64,000 bases of DNA from Sacculina carcini (lineage: Eukaryota > Arthropoda > Thecostraca > Sacculinidae), in assembly GCA_916048095.2 (NCBI GenBank), contig OU696574.1, forward strand, positions 6,545,587 through 6,609,586, read 5' to 3'. Made by a program: the position numbers and the translations under genes. Shown here in pieces: positions 21,114-30,536 of the stretch. The notes beneath the pieces were generated by a model. That model was not told the origin of the DNA. It saw only the letters and a program-made list of their open reading frames with translations, and made no database searches. Position 1 is the stretch's first letter. Each line of letters opens with the position of its first letter.

Positions 21114-22286
21114 GAGGCACACATACGGAAAGGATTCAGTACGAAACAGTGTACCTTAGCTGTATTCCTGGACATTCCTGGACAAAAATATGGTGAAACT
21201 AAAATACACTCGTCAGCCAGCTCTACAGAATGTGTCCACGAGAGGCCGGCGCGCCATGGCGACTCTCGACATGACCGAAGAGCCGCGATATTTCTTGCCG
21301 CCTACGTCACCGCCTTGGTCAATTATACGCCCACCGATCAAATACATCTGCAAGAGTAAAAACATAAGTGCAAATGAGGTCCAGCAAGCGTTTTTACAAA
21401 TGAAAGCGGAAAACCCAGACGCAGTGTATATATACACAGACGGGTCAAAGGCAGACGGCAGGACTGCCTGTGCGGTGGTGAGCAGCGGCCGAACGGCGAA
21501 CCAGCCTGCCAATGGATGAACAATTGTCAGCCACTATCGCCTGCCAGACTGGGCCACCGTCTATGAAGCCGAAAGTTACGCAATATACGAAGCTACCATT
21601 CTTTGCAAGGAGATGAATCTCAGGAAAGCCGTTATTGTGACAGATTCCAGATCGGCACTTTTAAACCTTTATCAGTCCATCGAATTTATTGCATACCAAA
21701 CCATACAAGTATACAGGTTCATAAACAACAATGGTATGAAATGCGGGTTTCTATGGGTTCCCGGACACAAAAATATTCCCGGGAATGAGGCAGCGGACAG
21801 GGTGGCAAAGAGAGCCCTGGAGAACACCACAGTAGTACCATTGGGTCGATCAAAGAACAATGTGGAGAGCTTTATAAGACAACGTGTTGCGAAAACGTTT
21901 GAAACCGACTGGCGAAGACTCTCCGCAAAATATCTACTGCCAAAGATACTAAAGGATCAGGCCTGTGGTGTTCACCAGTCTCCCTGTCGAGACGGGTGGA
22001 ACGGACGCTGACCCGCCTCAGGCTGGGCCACACGGCACTCACACACCGCCACCTCCTGCGTCGGGAGGAGCCTCCGGTGTGTAAGAGATGTCAGTGTCGG
22101 GTTACATTACACCATATTCTAATAGATTGCCCTGTATACATATATCATCGCTCCAATCTCGTGAATATCTTCACAACGCACCAAATACCTTTCACTATGG
22201 ATAATATTGTCAAAAATCACCAGCCACAAATAATCAGAGCTCTCATCACTTTTTTATCGACCTCAGGACTCACCAACTTGCTATAA
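21114..22286 (+). pseudogene. LINE E RNase H and C-terminal zinc knuckle
   Basis: After 'CTLAVFLDI' the RT core is missing: the sequence jumps at about 21164-21183, where attcctggac is repeated twice, to the region just upstream of RNase H. RNase H then reads 'VYIYTDGSKADGRTACAVV', 'YEAESYAIYEA', 'VIVTDSRSALLNL' and 'LWVPGHKNIPGNEAADRVA'. The tail 'LRLGHTALTHRHLL' and the knuckle 'CKRCQCRVTLHHILIDC' end with 'LSTSGLTNLL' and a stop at 22286. Two or more frameshifts lie in this part. It matches LINE F throughout. Confidence 0.85.
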
Positions 22287-22290
22287 ATAC

Positions 22291-22314
22291 CAGTTGTTGT
22301 TGTTGTTGTTGTTC
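22291..22314. repeat. (TTG)n at the tail-to-tail junction of LINE E and LINE G
   Basis: A (GTT)n run lies between the 3' end of plus-strand LINE E and the 3' end of minus-strand LINE G, for which it reads as an (AAC)n tail. Confidence 0.85.
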
Positions 22315-22315
22315 C

Positions 22316-22957
22316 TCAGGTTGTCTGGCCGAGCAACCTCGAGCTCCTGAGGAAAGACACGACACCGACTGGGTTGTTGCACAGGTCCCTGACTGAATTG
22401 ATTTTGTGTTGGCGTCTGAGTTGTGTGTGTGCTGTGCAGTGTTCCATGATGTGTGTGATGGTGTGTGGTGCTGAATTGCAATTTGGACAGGTGTCATCGA
22501 TTGAGTCATTCAACCTTTTCTGATATGACATAAGGGCAGGATGATGACCGCATCTCAACCTGGCCAGATGCAACTTGTATTCGCGTGTGAGTGTGTTTTC
22601 TGATTTGTGTATGTCCGGTGGGTGTCTTTGTAGGAGTGTATTGTGTTGTAGTGAGTGTATGGCTTTCCGTGCGATCTCTGTGTGTGTGTTTCTTGATTGA
22701 TGTGCGTTGGGGGAGCTGGTGGAAGTGATGTGAAAATTTGTCTGTGGTAAAGCGTGCTTGGTGTTGTTTTTATGTTTATGTCTGTGTTGTCTTGTGTTGT
22801 GAGGTGATGTAGTGGATGTGTTGTGATGGTGACTGCTGCTGCGAGTGTTTGTGTGCCTCTCATGTCTAGGTGGTGTGTCAGTTTGAGGATTTTGGTTTCG
22901 TGATGAAGGTGGTCTACTGGTGTGGTAGCTGTGCATCCTGTGATTGTTCTGAGTGCG
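22316..22957 (-). pseudogene. LINE G C-terminal region with zinc knuckle
   Basis: Contains 'LHLARLRCGHHPALMSYQKRL' and a CCHC-type motif ('CPNCNSAPHTITHIMEHC'), ending 'VVSFLRSSRLLGQTT' with a stop just before (AAC)n. In an adjacent frame the linker 'LDMRGTQTLAAAV' is visible. The two frames are shifted, and the inserted SINE separates this part from the RT. The C-terminal knuckle is common in Jockey- and I-related LINEs. Confidence 0.75.
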
Positions 22958-22977
22958 GTGTTTTGAAGTTGAATAAA

Positions 22978-23308
22978 GGTTAAATGCCTAAGTGGCAGCT
23001 GCTACACGGGAAGAAGCCGAAGCTTATGAACACACAGGCGTGCCCCGTGCAGCTCGCTGCCACCGCAGAACCGACCCTCTCCACGCTATGGCGCCACAAG
23101 GACGTAAGACGTATTAGAGAGGGCCACCTCCCCAGAATGCATGGCACAACACATGACTGATATATGGTACCATCATTTTCTGCTGGGTGGACAGGGGCTG
23201 TGGGATTGTAGAATTCGCCCAATGAAATTATGCTCCGCCGGGTTTCGAATCACGGACCTCCCGCTTGTGAGGCGGGTGTCCTAACAACTGCACCACGGAG
23301 TCCACAAA
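22978..23308 (-). mobile_element. tRNA-Val-headed SINE, copy 2, inserted in LINE G
   Basis: Reverse-orientation copy of the SINE at 9335-9694: the head is at 23231-23308 (anticodon CAC, B box GATTCGAAACC) and the tail AGGCATTTAACC is at 22978. Imperfect target duplications (gtgttttgaagt at 22958-22969, gtgtttgaagt at 23309-23319) flank it, as expected for LINE-mediated insertion. It sits between the RT and the C-terminal part of LINE G, so it postdates that element. Confidence 0.88.
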
Positions 23309-23348
23309 GTGTTTGAAGTGTGTTTGTGTGGCGTGTTGCGAGATTGCT

Positions 23349-23403
23349 AGCCCATGCATGCATGCATGCATGTTCTATCACGGGCTAGCATGTTCTATCA
23401 CGG
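23349..23403. repeat. (CATG)n flanked by an inverted gctagccc/gggctagc
   Basis: Gctagccc, four to five catg units, ttctatcac, gggctagc, then a second catgttctatcacggg. It is a small hairpin-capable insertion in LINE G. Confidence 0.6.
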
Positions 23404-24790
23404 GTCGGATGTACTGTTTGTATATGGTGGTTGTGGTGTCTTTGTTGTGTCCGAAAGTTGTGTGTGAGAGTGCTTTCAGTGTGTTGAGGCGTGAAGTGGC
23501 TTTAGTTTTAATGTTGGTGGTGTGTTGTTTGAATGAGTGTTGTGTGTCGTATGTGACGCCTAGTATTTTTGGTATGTGCGTGTGTGGGATGATCGTGTTG
23601 TTGATAGTGATTTGTGGTGTGTAGTTGTGTTCGGATGTCCAGTTGGTGATGAGTGTGGCTGTGGATTTGGCAGGTGCAATGTTCAGTTGGTTTGTGGTGA
23701 ACCGTTGTTGTAGTGTGTTGATGTAAGGTTGTAGTGTGTGCACTGCTGTGTCGGCGTGTCTGTGTGTGCTTGTGATTGTTATGTCGTCTGCATATGATGA
23801 TATCTGTATGGATGGAGTGTTGGGTGCTGGCATGTCATGTAGGTATAAGTTGAAATGTGTTGGTGCTAAAACGGAGCCCTGAGGGACTCCGTTAGTTATG
23901 TTGCGTGTGTGAGATGATTGTCCGTTGTACCTCACATGGGCGCATCTGCCAGCGAGGTAGTTGGCCAACCATCTCTTTGTGTTATTGTGAAGTGTAGTGT
24001 TTAGTATTTTGTTTGTGAGATTGTGTCGTGGAACTCTGTCGAAGGCTTTGCCGATGTCGAGTGTTATGAGTAGTGTTCGGTGTGGAGGTTTTGTTGTGTT
24101 TATGTTACCCATCATAGTATGTGTGAGTTTTGTGAGCAGTGTGGTTGTAGAGTGCAGTGATCTGAAGCTGTGTTGTGATTGTGATAGTGGGATTTGTGGT
24201 GTGATGAGTTTGAGTATGAGGCGTTCTGTGATCTTTGATGGTGTGCAGAGCAGTGTGATTGGACGATGTGAAGAAGGTAGCGTGGGATCTGTGCCTTGTT
24301 TGTGAAGAGTGATGATGATGCCCGTTTTCCAGATGTGAGGTATTGTGTTGTGTGAGTAGCTGTAGTTGGATATGTTGGTGAGTGTCTGTATGCCTTGTGG
24401 TCCAAGATGTTTCAGATGGATGTTACTTATTCCATCTGGACCACAGGCTGATGATTGTTCAATGTTGTGTATGATGTGTCGTGTCTGCCCATGTGTGAAT
24501 GGTGTGTATAGTGGATCTGTGCTGAATGTGTGTTTTCGTCTGATGATTTTTCTGTCTTCATGTGAAGGAGTGATGTGGCTGATGTGTGAGTAATGATTAA
24601 TGAGTGTGTTTGCCTGTTGTTGAATTGATGGTACTGATGTTGTGTCGGTCGTGATGGCTGTGTGTGTGCGTGTTATATTGCTGTTCGAGATTGTGATGCT
24701 TTTCAGTGTGTTGTATAGTTTTGAGGTGTTTGCTCTGTGATATAGTGTATTTATGTAGTTGTGCCAGTTCGGTGATTTTTGTTCATGCAT
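23378..24790 (-). pseudogene. LINE G reverse transcriptase
   Basis: A 470-aa open segment: 'SACGPDGISNIHLKHLG', 'PHIWKTGIIITLHKQG', 'SSHRPITLLCTPSKITERLIL', 'LLITLDIGKAFDRVPRHNL' (catalytic Asp), 'TNGVPQGSVLAPTHFNLYLHDM', 'SSYADDITI' (YADD box), thumb motif 'ILGVTYDTQHSF' and 'IYKQYIRPVIEHASP'. The domain is complete within the segment, but the flanking endonuclease and C-terminus are broken, the latter by a SINE. Thr, His, Asn and Ile are heavily over-used because the sense strand is A+C-rich. No RNase H follows. Confidence 0.85.
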
Positions 24791-25089
24791 CTTGCTGTTG
24801 ATTGTAGTGTTGAGTGTGTGTATTTGTTCGGATGTATTGTGTGAGTGTGGTGTCGGAGAGTGTTTCAGTGTGTCGCGTTGTTTGATGAGTGTGTGTATTT
24901 TTTGTGTAAAGTATGGGTTGTGGTGTTTTCTGTGTCCTTTTGGGATGTGTTGTTTGTCTGCCTTGTGTATGATGCTGTTAAATGTTTGGACTGTTTTGTT
25001 TATGTCTGTGATGTCTGTTGTGTTGAGTTGCGTAAATGCTAGTTCCGTGTCGTGTGTGAATTGTGACCAATTGGCTTTTGTGTAATTTG

Positions 25090-25640
25090 AACATGTATGT
25101 GTTGGTGTGTTGGTGAGTGTTGTTGAGTATGTAGAGGTGTTCTGTTTGTTTAAGTATGTCTGTGCCTCTGTTGGTGAATGGATTGTGTCTGCACCAGGCA
25201 GGATCTTTGGCGTTTAAGTCGTCACCCAGTATTATGTTAGGTGTGTTTGTGAGGTTGCGTATATCTGGTCTGTAGTTGCGAGGTACTGTTGGTGAAGTTT
25301 GTGGTGGAATGTATACGTTGATGATTGAAATGTGTGAGTGTGTGCCAGTGCGTATTTGGATCGACTGTTGTTCTGTTGTGGTGTCGTTTGGTGGTAGTAA
25401 TGCTTGTGTCTGTGTGCTGGTGTTTGTGTAGTTGATTGTTCTGTGTATAAGGGTGATGAGGCCACCGCCTCGGCCGCTAGTGCGGTCTTGGCGAATGGTG
25501 GTGTAATTGTGAAATGTGGGTGTTCTGTGGTGCTGTTGTAACTTTGTTTCCTATATGAGTGCTATGTGAATGGAGTGTCGTGTGCGGAAGTGTGTTAGTT
25601 CATGTTTTTTGTGTTGATGCCGTCGATGTTGAGCTGGAGA
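25090..25640 (-). pseudogene. LINE G endonuclease (decayed)
   Basis: Translation gives 'NINILQLNIDGINTK', 'TFHNYTTIRQDRTSGRGGGLITLI' and 'ISIINVYIPPQTSPTVPRNYRPDIRNL', followed by 'ILGDDLNAKDPAWCRHNP', the endonuclease core (normally GDFNAHxxxW). Compared with LINE G' the stretch containing 'HTTHQAHYHPTSPDITFCTPN' and 'LGSDHLPIVI' (the SDH catalytic part) is missing at about 25095. There are also in-frame stops, so the endonuclease is inactive. Confidence 0.7.
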
Positions 25641-26244
25641 ATGTTGATGTTGTGTGTGCGGTGTAAGTTGGTGTTTGTGCGAGTGAGAGTGTTGTTGAGG
25701 TGTTGATTGTTGATGGAGGTGGTGGTGGTGGTGAGTGTGGTGATGATGGCAGAACTGATGGTGATGATAGTGAGGATGGTGCTGATGGTGATAGTGATGC
25801 TTGTGAGGATGACGAAGTTGTTAGTGAGTGTGAGGATGAACGAGTTGTGTGTGAAGATGGGAATGATGACGATGTCGGTGGTGGTGATGACTGCGATGAT
25901 GTTGATGGTGATGAAACAGAGGTGACTGATGTTGGTGAATGTGCCAGTGTCGGTGTACGTGCAGGTGTTGATGAGTTTGGTGCGCATAATGAGCAGATGA
26001 ATGAGCGCGTGTATTGTGTGATGTTGTGAAGTGATGTGCATGTGGTGTGGCACCAGTTCATGCAGGAGTTACACTGAACTGAGGCTTTCGTGTGTCTACG
26101 TGTAGTGAGTGGCTGTGTACATATGTGGCAGGTGTATGTGTGTCTTGGGCCTGGATGTGGTTCTACGTCTCCTGCGAGTATGAGCATACGAGAAATGATC
26201 GCGAGCGGATCATATCTCGACGCCCCCGCAGGAGACGGTGACAT
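25600..26244 (-). CDS. LINE G ORF1: 2A-like motif followed by PHD finger
   Basis: I chose the start at 'MSPSPAGASRYDPL' because this Met and its context are kept in the second copy (34306 region) and the 2A-like motif follows. Within the first 35 residues comes 'MLILAGDVEPHPGP', then a C4HC3 PHD-type finger ('CHICTQ', 'CNSCMNWCHTTC', 'CSLC'). A long Ser/Thr/Pro-rich low-complexity tract follows, with 'SSSFPSSHTTRSSS'-type repeats. No zinc knuckle is present. The frame ends at 25600, overlapping the start of the endonuclease frame ('NINILQLNIDGINTK', another frame). PHD-type ORF1 proteins occur in CR1/L2-like LINEs, and their role is presumed nucleic-acid binding. The low-complexity part may be disordered. 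Confidence 0.7.
   Translation of the reverse strand: MSPSPAGASRYDPLAIISRMLILAGDVEPHPGPRHTYTCHICTQPLTTRRHTKASVQCNSCMNWCHTTCTSLHNITQYTRSFICSLCAPNSSTPARTPTLAHSPTSVTSVSSPSTSSQSSPPPTSSSFPSSHTTRSSSHSLTTSSSSQASLSPSAPSSLSSPSVLPSSPHSPPPPPPSTINTSTTLSLAQTPTYTAHTTSTFSSSTSTASTQKT
26146..26172 (-). promoter_or_regulatory. 2A-like recoding motif in LINE G ORF1
   Basis: The sense strand encodes GDVEPHPGP, preceded by a hydrophobic RMLILA stretch, one residue away from the 2A consensus D(V/I)ExNPGP. The second copy (34207-34233) reads GDIEPNLGP, which has the Asn but lacks the first Pro of the end. The two copies differ from the consensus at different places, so the parent element probably carried a canonical 2A. 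2A motifs at ORF1 N-termini are known in several APE-type LINEs. Confidence 0.7.
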
Positions 26245-26510
26245 GAGTGGAAATGAAAGTGTGAGGCGAGCGGTGTTGGTACAGTGTCTGTTGTTTGTGT
26301 ATGTGTGGCGTGGCGTCACGATTTGTGCCAGTTGCACTGAGCTGAAAAAAGACCTGTGGAACCCGGGTGACCGAAACCGATCCCAGGAGCTCGACAGCCC
26401 CGCCGTTATAACGAGGCTGGAAGGGTTGATGCTGCGGTTTGGCCTCCAGATTGGAGGGTGGTCCCACGACGTAGACGTCGCAGCTCCAGGACCACCAGTT
26501 GTTGTTGTTG

Positions 26511-26679
26511 TTGTTGATTTGGGCTTGGCGTTTCGGCCAACGTTGACCATTTCACGCCGCTCACAATTTCATCAAAACTTGTGTGAAATAAATAAAATAT
26601 GGAACGGATCTTCCATGGGAAGGACGAATTGTGAAAAGGTTAAAATTATGACCACAATTTATTTATTTTAATTCATGCG
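26511..26679. other. Non-coding spacer between LINE G and LINE F
   Basis: On the minus strand the last part reads CAACGTTGGCCGAAACGCCAAGCCC-type sequence followed by (AAC)n, directly upstream of the LINE G 5' end. It looks like a short LINE 3' tail into which LINE G inserted. No gene is seen. Confidence 0.45.
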
Positions 26680-26786
26680 CGTGCATGCGTCTACTGCGCA
26701 GTACCCTGGACTAGCACATGACCGCGCGGGATATTCCCGTCGGTCTTGCGGTGCTGTACGTCGGTAAAGTATATTGTCATGTGGCT

Positions 26787-29700
26787 TTACATACGTTTCT
26801 TGAGGCCGGTAATATCCATGAATTCCATGAGTGCACCCATGATTCGTGCGTTGCCGCTGTGTAGGAGGGTATCTGTGTTCGCTGTGGCATTATTTTGCAG
26901 ACATTCACCTATCATATGGCTTCGTGGTCCTGCATATTCTGGGCACTCCATCAGAAAATGGTTCACTGTGATGCGGCAATGACAGTGGCTGCACATTGGC
27001 GCTGTCTCCCTCTCCAGGAGATGCCGGTGCGTCATCGCCGTGTGGCCAATTCTCAGGCGAACCAGCATCCGTTCCGCGGATCTCAACAAGGAGACCGGGG
27101 CCGGCCATGGACCCGGTGCCTGGAATAATGTCGGCAGCATGTATCTGTTGGCAAGTGCCTGCCATGCCGTTCTGAACACATTGGTGGTACAGCGCTTGAT
27201 ATGGCCTTCCACTGTTCGCCTGTTTTGGTCGAGCAAAACCGTCGTGGTCAGTCTCAATGCCGTTTTAGTGGCTTTGTCGGCCTTTTCGTTGCCCTCTATT
27301 TGTCTGTGGCTCGGCACCCATAGGAGTTTAAACTCTGAGCTTTCGTCCCGCAATTCTTTGTAAAAACGATGTATGTGAGTTGATAAAATGTCCGAAGGGT
27401 TAAAACTGAGAATGGATAAAAGCGCAGACTTCGAATCAGACAAAATTATTGTTTTTTGGTAATTTTCCTGCACGCACATTTGTATTGCTTTGTATATTGC
27501 GAATATTTCGGTACCGTACACCGACGCCCAGTCCGGCAGTGTGTAGTGGTGCGTGTGACTCACATCCGCCACGTGTCCACCGGCGGAGTAGACTGCACAA
27601 CCTGCCCGTCCCTCGCTTCTCGAGCCGTCGGTGTAGATGAACTGGGCATGCAAGTGTTCAGCCTTAAATTTGGCGAACTCTTGCTGGATTTCAGCGTCGG
27701 TCACATGTGATTTATTATCCAGCAGGAAACTCACTTGAGGACGCATCATGAGCCACGGCGGCTCCATCTGAGGTACTTCATATTGTATGCTGGCGCTGAT
27801 ACCAAGCGCTCGCTGAGCATAGCGTCCTCTGGTGCCGATATTTCCGCCCGACTGCCACTGTAGACTGGTGGGCTGCTGCGCTGATATACTGTGTGCTGGG
27901 TGAGTTGGATTTGACAGCGCTTTGGCATAATATCTCGTAATAAGGTCTTGCCTTCACAATTCCAGATTCTCCACTCCAGTGTATCCCTCCAGTAATTTGA
28001 CGGGACTCGTCCTGAAAGCCCCGGTCGCCAGACGCAAGCAATCGTTTTGCACCTTGTCGAATCGCTGCAACACTCGCGTTGATGCGGCCGAGTATACCTG
28101 TACACCGTACTCCAGTACTGGTCGCACGAGACTCTTGTACAGCCTGGTCATGGTGAACGTGTCTGCGCCGCTGTGTTGTGCCTGTATTGTTTTTAAAATA
28201 TCGGTTCTCCTTGAAGCCCTATTTATGATGTGTTTTACATGTTTCTCCATGTTGAGCTTGTGGTCGAATATCACTCCCAAGTATTTTGCATCGGTATTAT
28301 AGTCGATGTTCTCCAGGCAGACGCGTAGCGGCAGCGTTGGCAGCGCATACCGATGCGCCGAGAACACCACCGCGACCGACTTGCTCGCCGAGAACTGCAG
28401 ACCGTTGCGTTCTGACCACACCGTCAGACGGTTCAAGTTGAGCTGCAGCAAGCCGTGCACTCACGGAGCATCTGCACTCGACGTCCACACTGCGCAATCA
28501 TCAGCGTACAGTGAGTATTTGACCCCGTTGGGCACATTAGAAAACACATCATCTATCATAACGTTAAATAAAATGGGCGATAAGCAGCTACCTTGCGGGA
28601 GTCCGATGTTTGTGTGGTGCTGATGAGAAGTAAAATTGTGCAATTTGATAAAAAACGATCGCTGTCCAATGATAAAATTGGTTAAAAATCGCATAGATGG
28701 CCTCGGACGCCCAGTTTGTGCAGCTTGTTTAAAACGATGTAAGGATGCACGTTGTCGTAAGCCTTCGTTATGTCTAAAAATGCCGCGATTGTGCACATTT
28801 TGCGTCTGAAACCAGCCCGAATGTCGGCCTCCAAACGCACGGCGTGATCAATGGCCGACAGTCCCGGCCGAAACGCGCACTGGTTTCCGTCCAGCAGCTG
28901 CGCGTTTTCGATCACGTGTGCGAGGCGGCGGGCCACCATGTGCTCCATCAGTTTGGACATGCAGCTGGTCAGGGTTATTGGCCGGTATGATGATGGCATA
29001 TTCCGATGTTTGCCAGGTTTCGGCAATGGCACAACAATACCGTTTTTCCACTGCTGCGGGTATTGCCCAGAGGTCCATATTTGGTTAAAAGTTGATAAAA
29101 TGTCGGTAAAAGTGTCCTGTGATACATGTCTAAAAAAATGCATAATGAAGGCGACCAGGTCCCATTGAAGTGTTTCCGGCTGAATATATGGCACTGGTCA
29201 GCTCATCGGCTGTGAATGAACCATTGTACTCAAGGTGCTCTCCTGTGGACTGTCCGTTACACGCCGCAATAAACTCTCTCTGCGCTTCAATTTTGAGCTC
29301 GGCAGACAAGTATTGGCCTGAACTGACATCTGCCACGGCAGCCGCTAGTTCATCCACTATCTCATGTGGTTCTGTTACAGTTCTGCCGTTCACCTGGAGC
29401 AAGGGCCGTGCTGCGGAAGCATACTGCCCTCGAAACGCTCGGATGCCTCTCCAAATCTGGCTGACAGGAGTGTTTATATTTATGGAATTTATGTACTTTT
29501 ACCATGCGGACTTTTTGCATCTTCTTATAGTGCGACGGACCACCGCGCGCAGACGGCACAGCTCCTCTCTATTCTCGACTGGGTCTCGTCTCACGAATCT
29601 TCGAAGAACTCTCTTTCGAAGCGCCACAGCTCGACGACAGTCATTGGTGAACCATGGAACCGGTGTGTGCTTGCACGGTTTGCCGGTCAGCGGTATGGCA

Positions 29701-30523
29701 CGTTCTGCTGCCGCAATAAGTACATCCGGGTTTCCGTCACTCTGTCTTCTACTGATTGGCGCTCGTTTGTGTTCACCTGGCTCAGTGCCATAAATTTCCG
29801 CCAGTCCGCCTTCTTGAGGTTCCATTTCCTCGTGCAATGTGATACTTGATGGTATGTTGTTGTATGTATAAAAATCGGGTAATGGTCGGAGTCGTATGTG
29901 TCGCCGTCCACCGTCCAATGCAAAAGCGATGCAATGGACTGAGAGCACACTGACAAGTCTATCGCTGTGTGTGTGCTCTTCGCGATGTGATGATACGTTG
30001 GGACCTGTCGTTCAAGATCACCAAATTGTTTCGTGATATGAAATCCTCTATCACGTGACCTCTTGTATCTAACGCGATCATCCCCCATAGAGGACTATGC
30101 GCGTTCACGTCTCCAGTAAATAAAATGGGATTGGCACATGCAGAGGCGATCAAGTTTGTACCCGAGTGTGGAATTCGTGCGCTGAGGAGGTAGATAAATG
30201 TTTAAAATATCGATGCAAATACCGTTGAGAGCGACAGTACAGGCTGCCGCTTGCAGGTCGTCGAATTGAGGCAGAGTTAGCCTTTGTTGCGGCAGCTGCT
30301 GACTCACGTACAACGCCAATCCGCCCTGTTTCCTGCCGGCTCCGTCGTAGTTGCACCTGTACGACGAATAATTGCGCAGTTCAAGGTCATATGAGTCTTT
30401 GTCGCGCAGCCATGTTTCCTGCACTGCTATCACGAGGGGCTGTTTTGACATAAAGAAGTTTTTTAGTTCGGCCCATCTCGCTATTAACCCTCTACAGTTC
30501 CATTGTAGGATTGATAAAACCAT
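26787..30523 (-). pseudogene. LINE F ORF2: endonuclease, RT, RNase H, CCHC
   Basis: Endonuclease: 'LSILQWNCRGLIARWAELK', 'VIAVQETWL', 'LFTGDVNAHSPLWG', 'YDSDHYPIF'. Reverse transcriptase: 'YRPITLTSCMSKLMEHM', 'AAFLDITKAYDNVH', 'GLPQGSCLSPILFNVMI', 'YADDCAVW'. RNase H: 'FIYTDGSRSEGRAGCAVY', 'TEIFAIYKAI', 'IILSDSKSALLS', 'LLWVPSHRQIEGNEKAD'. C-terminus: 'LRIGHTAMTHRHLL', 'CSHCHCRITVNHFLMEC', 'ITGLKKRM'. Frame changes occur around 30100, 29690, 29190 and 28690, and near 27954, and an in-frame TGA at 28461-28463 follows the YADD segment. All catalytic motifs are nevertheless recognisable, suggesting moderate age. Confidence 0.88.
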
Positions 30524-30536
30524 ACCTCATGTTTTT

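Larger units (their letters stand above)
15090..22290 (+). mobile_element. I-group LINE (LINE E), interrupted by gypsy 4
   Basis: A 5'-truncated non-LTR element of the same family as LINE F (26680-31960). It holds endonuclease remnants, the first half of the reverse transcriptase, then the inserted gypsy element (16350-20890), then a repeat of the RT segment, a large internal deletion at about 21180, RNase H and the C-terminal zinc knuckle. The 3' end is near 22286, at a (TTG)n run. Several frameshifts are present, so it is an old, inactive copy. Confidence 0.85.
22300..26510 (-). mobile_element. A+C-rich LINE with PHD finger and 2A-like peptide (LINE G)
   Basis: A non-LTR element on the minus strand: 5' region (about 26510-26245), ORF1 (25600-26244), endonuclease (about 25100-25640, with an internal deletion relative to LINE G'), reverse transcriptase (23378-24790), a C-terminal part after an inserted SINE (22978-23308), and (AAC)n. 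The sense strand is strikingly poor in G and T: the protein is dominated by Thr, His, Asn, Ile and Ser. A second, 5' part copy lies at 32880-34566. No RNase H is seen. I place it among APE-type LINEs near the Jockey/CR1 groups but cannot fix the clade. Confidence 0.85.

Noticed and set aside
25700-26050. Acidic Asp/Gly/Glu-rich plus-strand open frame
   Set aside because: It is the antisense of the Ser/Thr-rich tract of LINE G ORF1 and reflects the base skew only.
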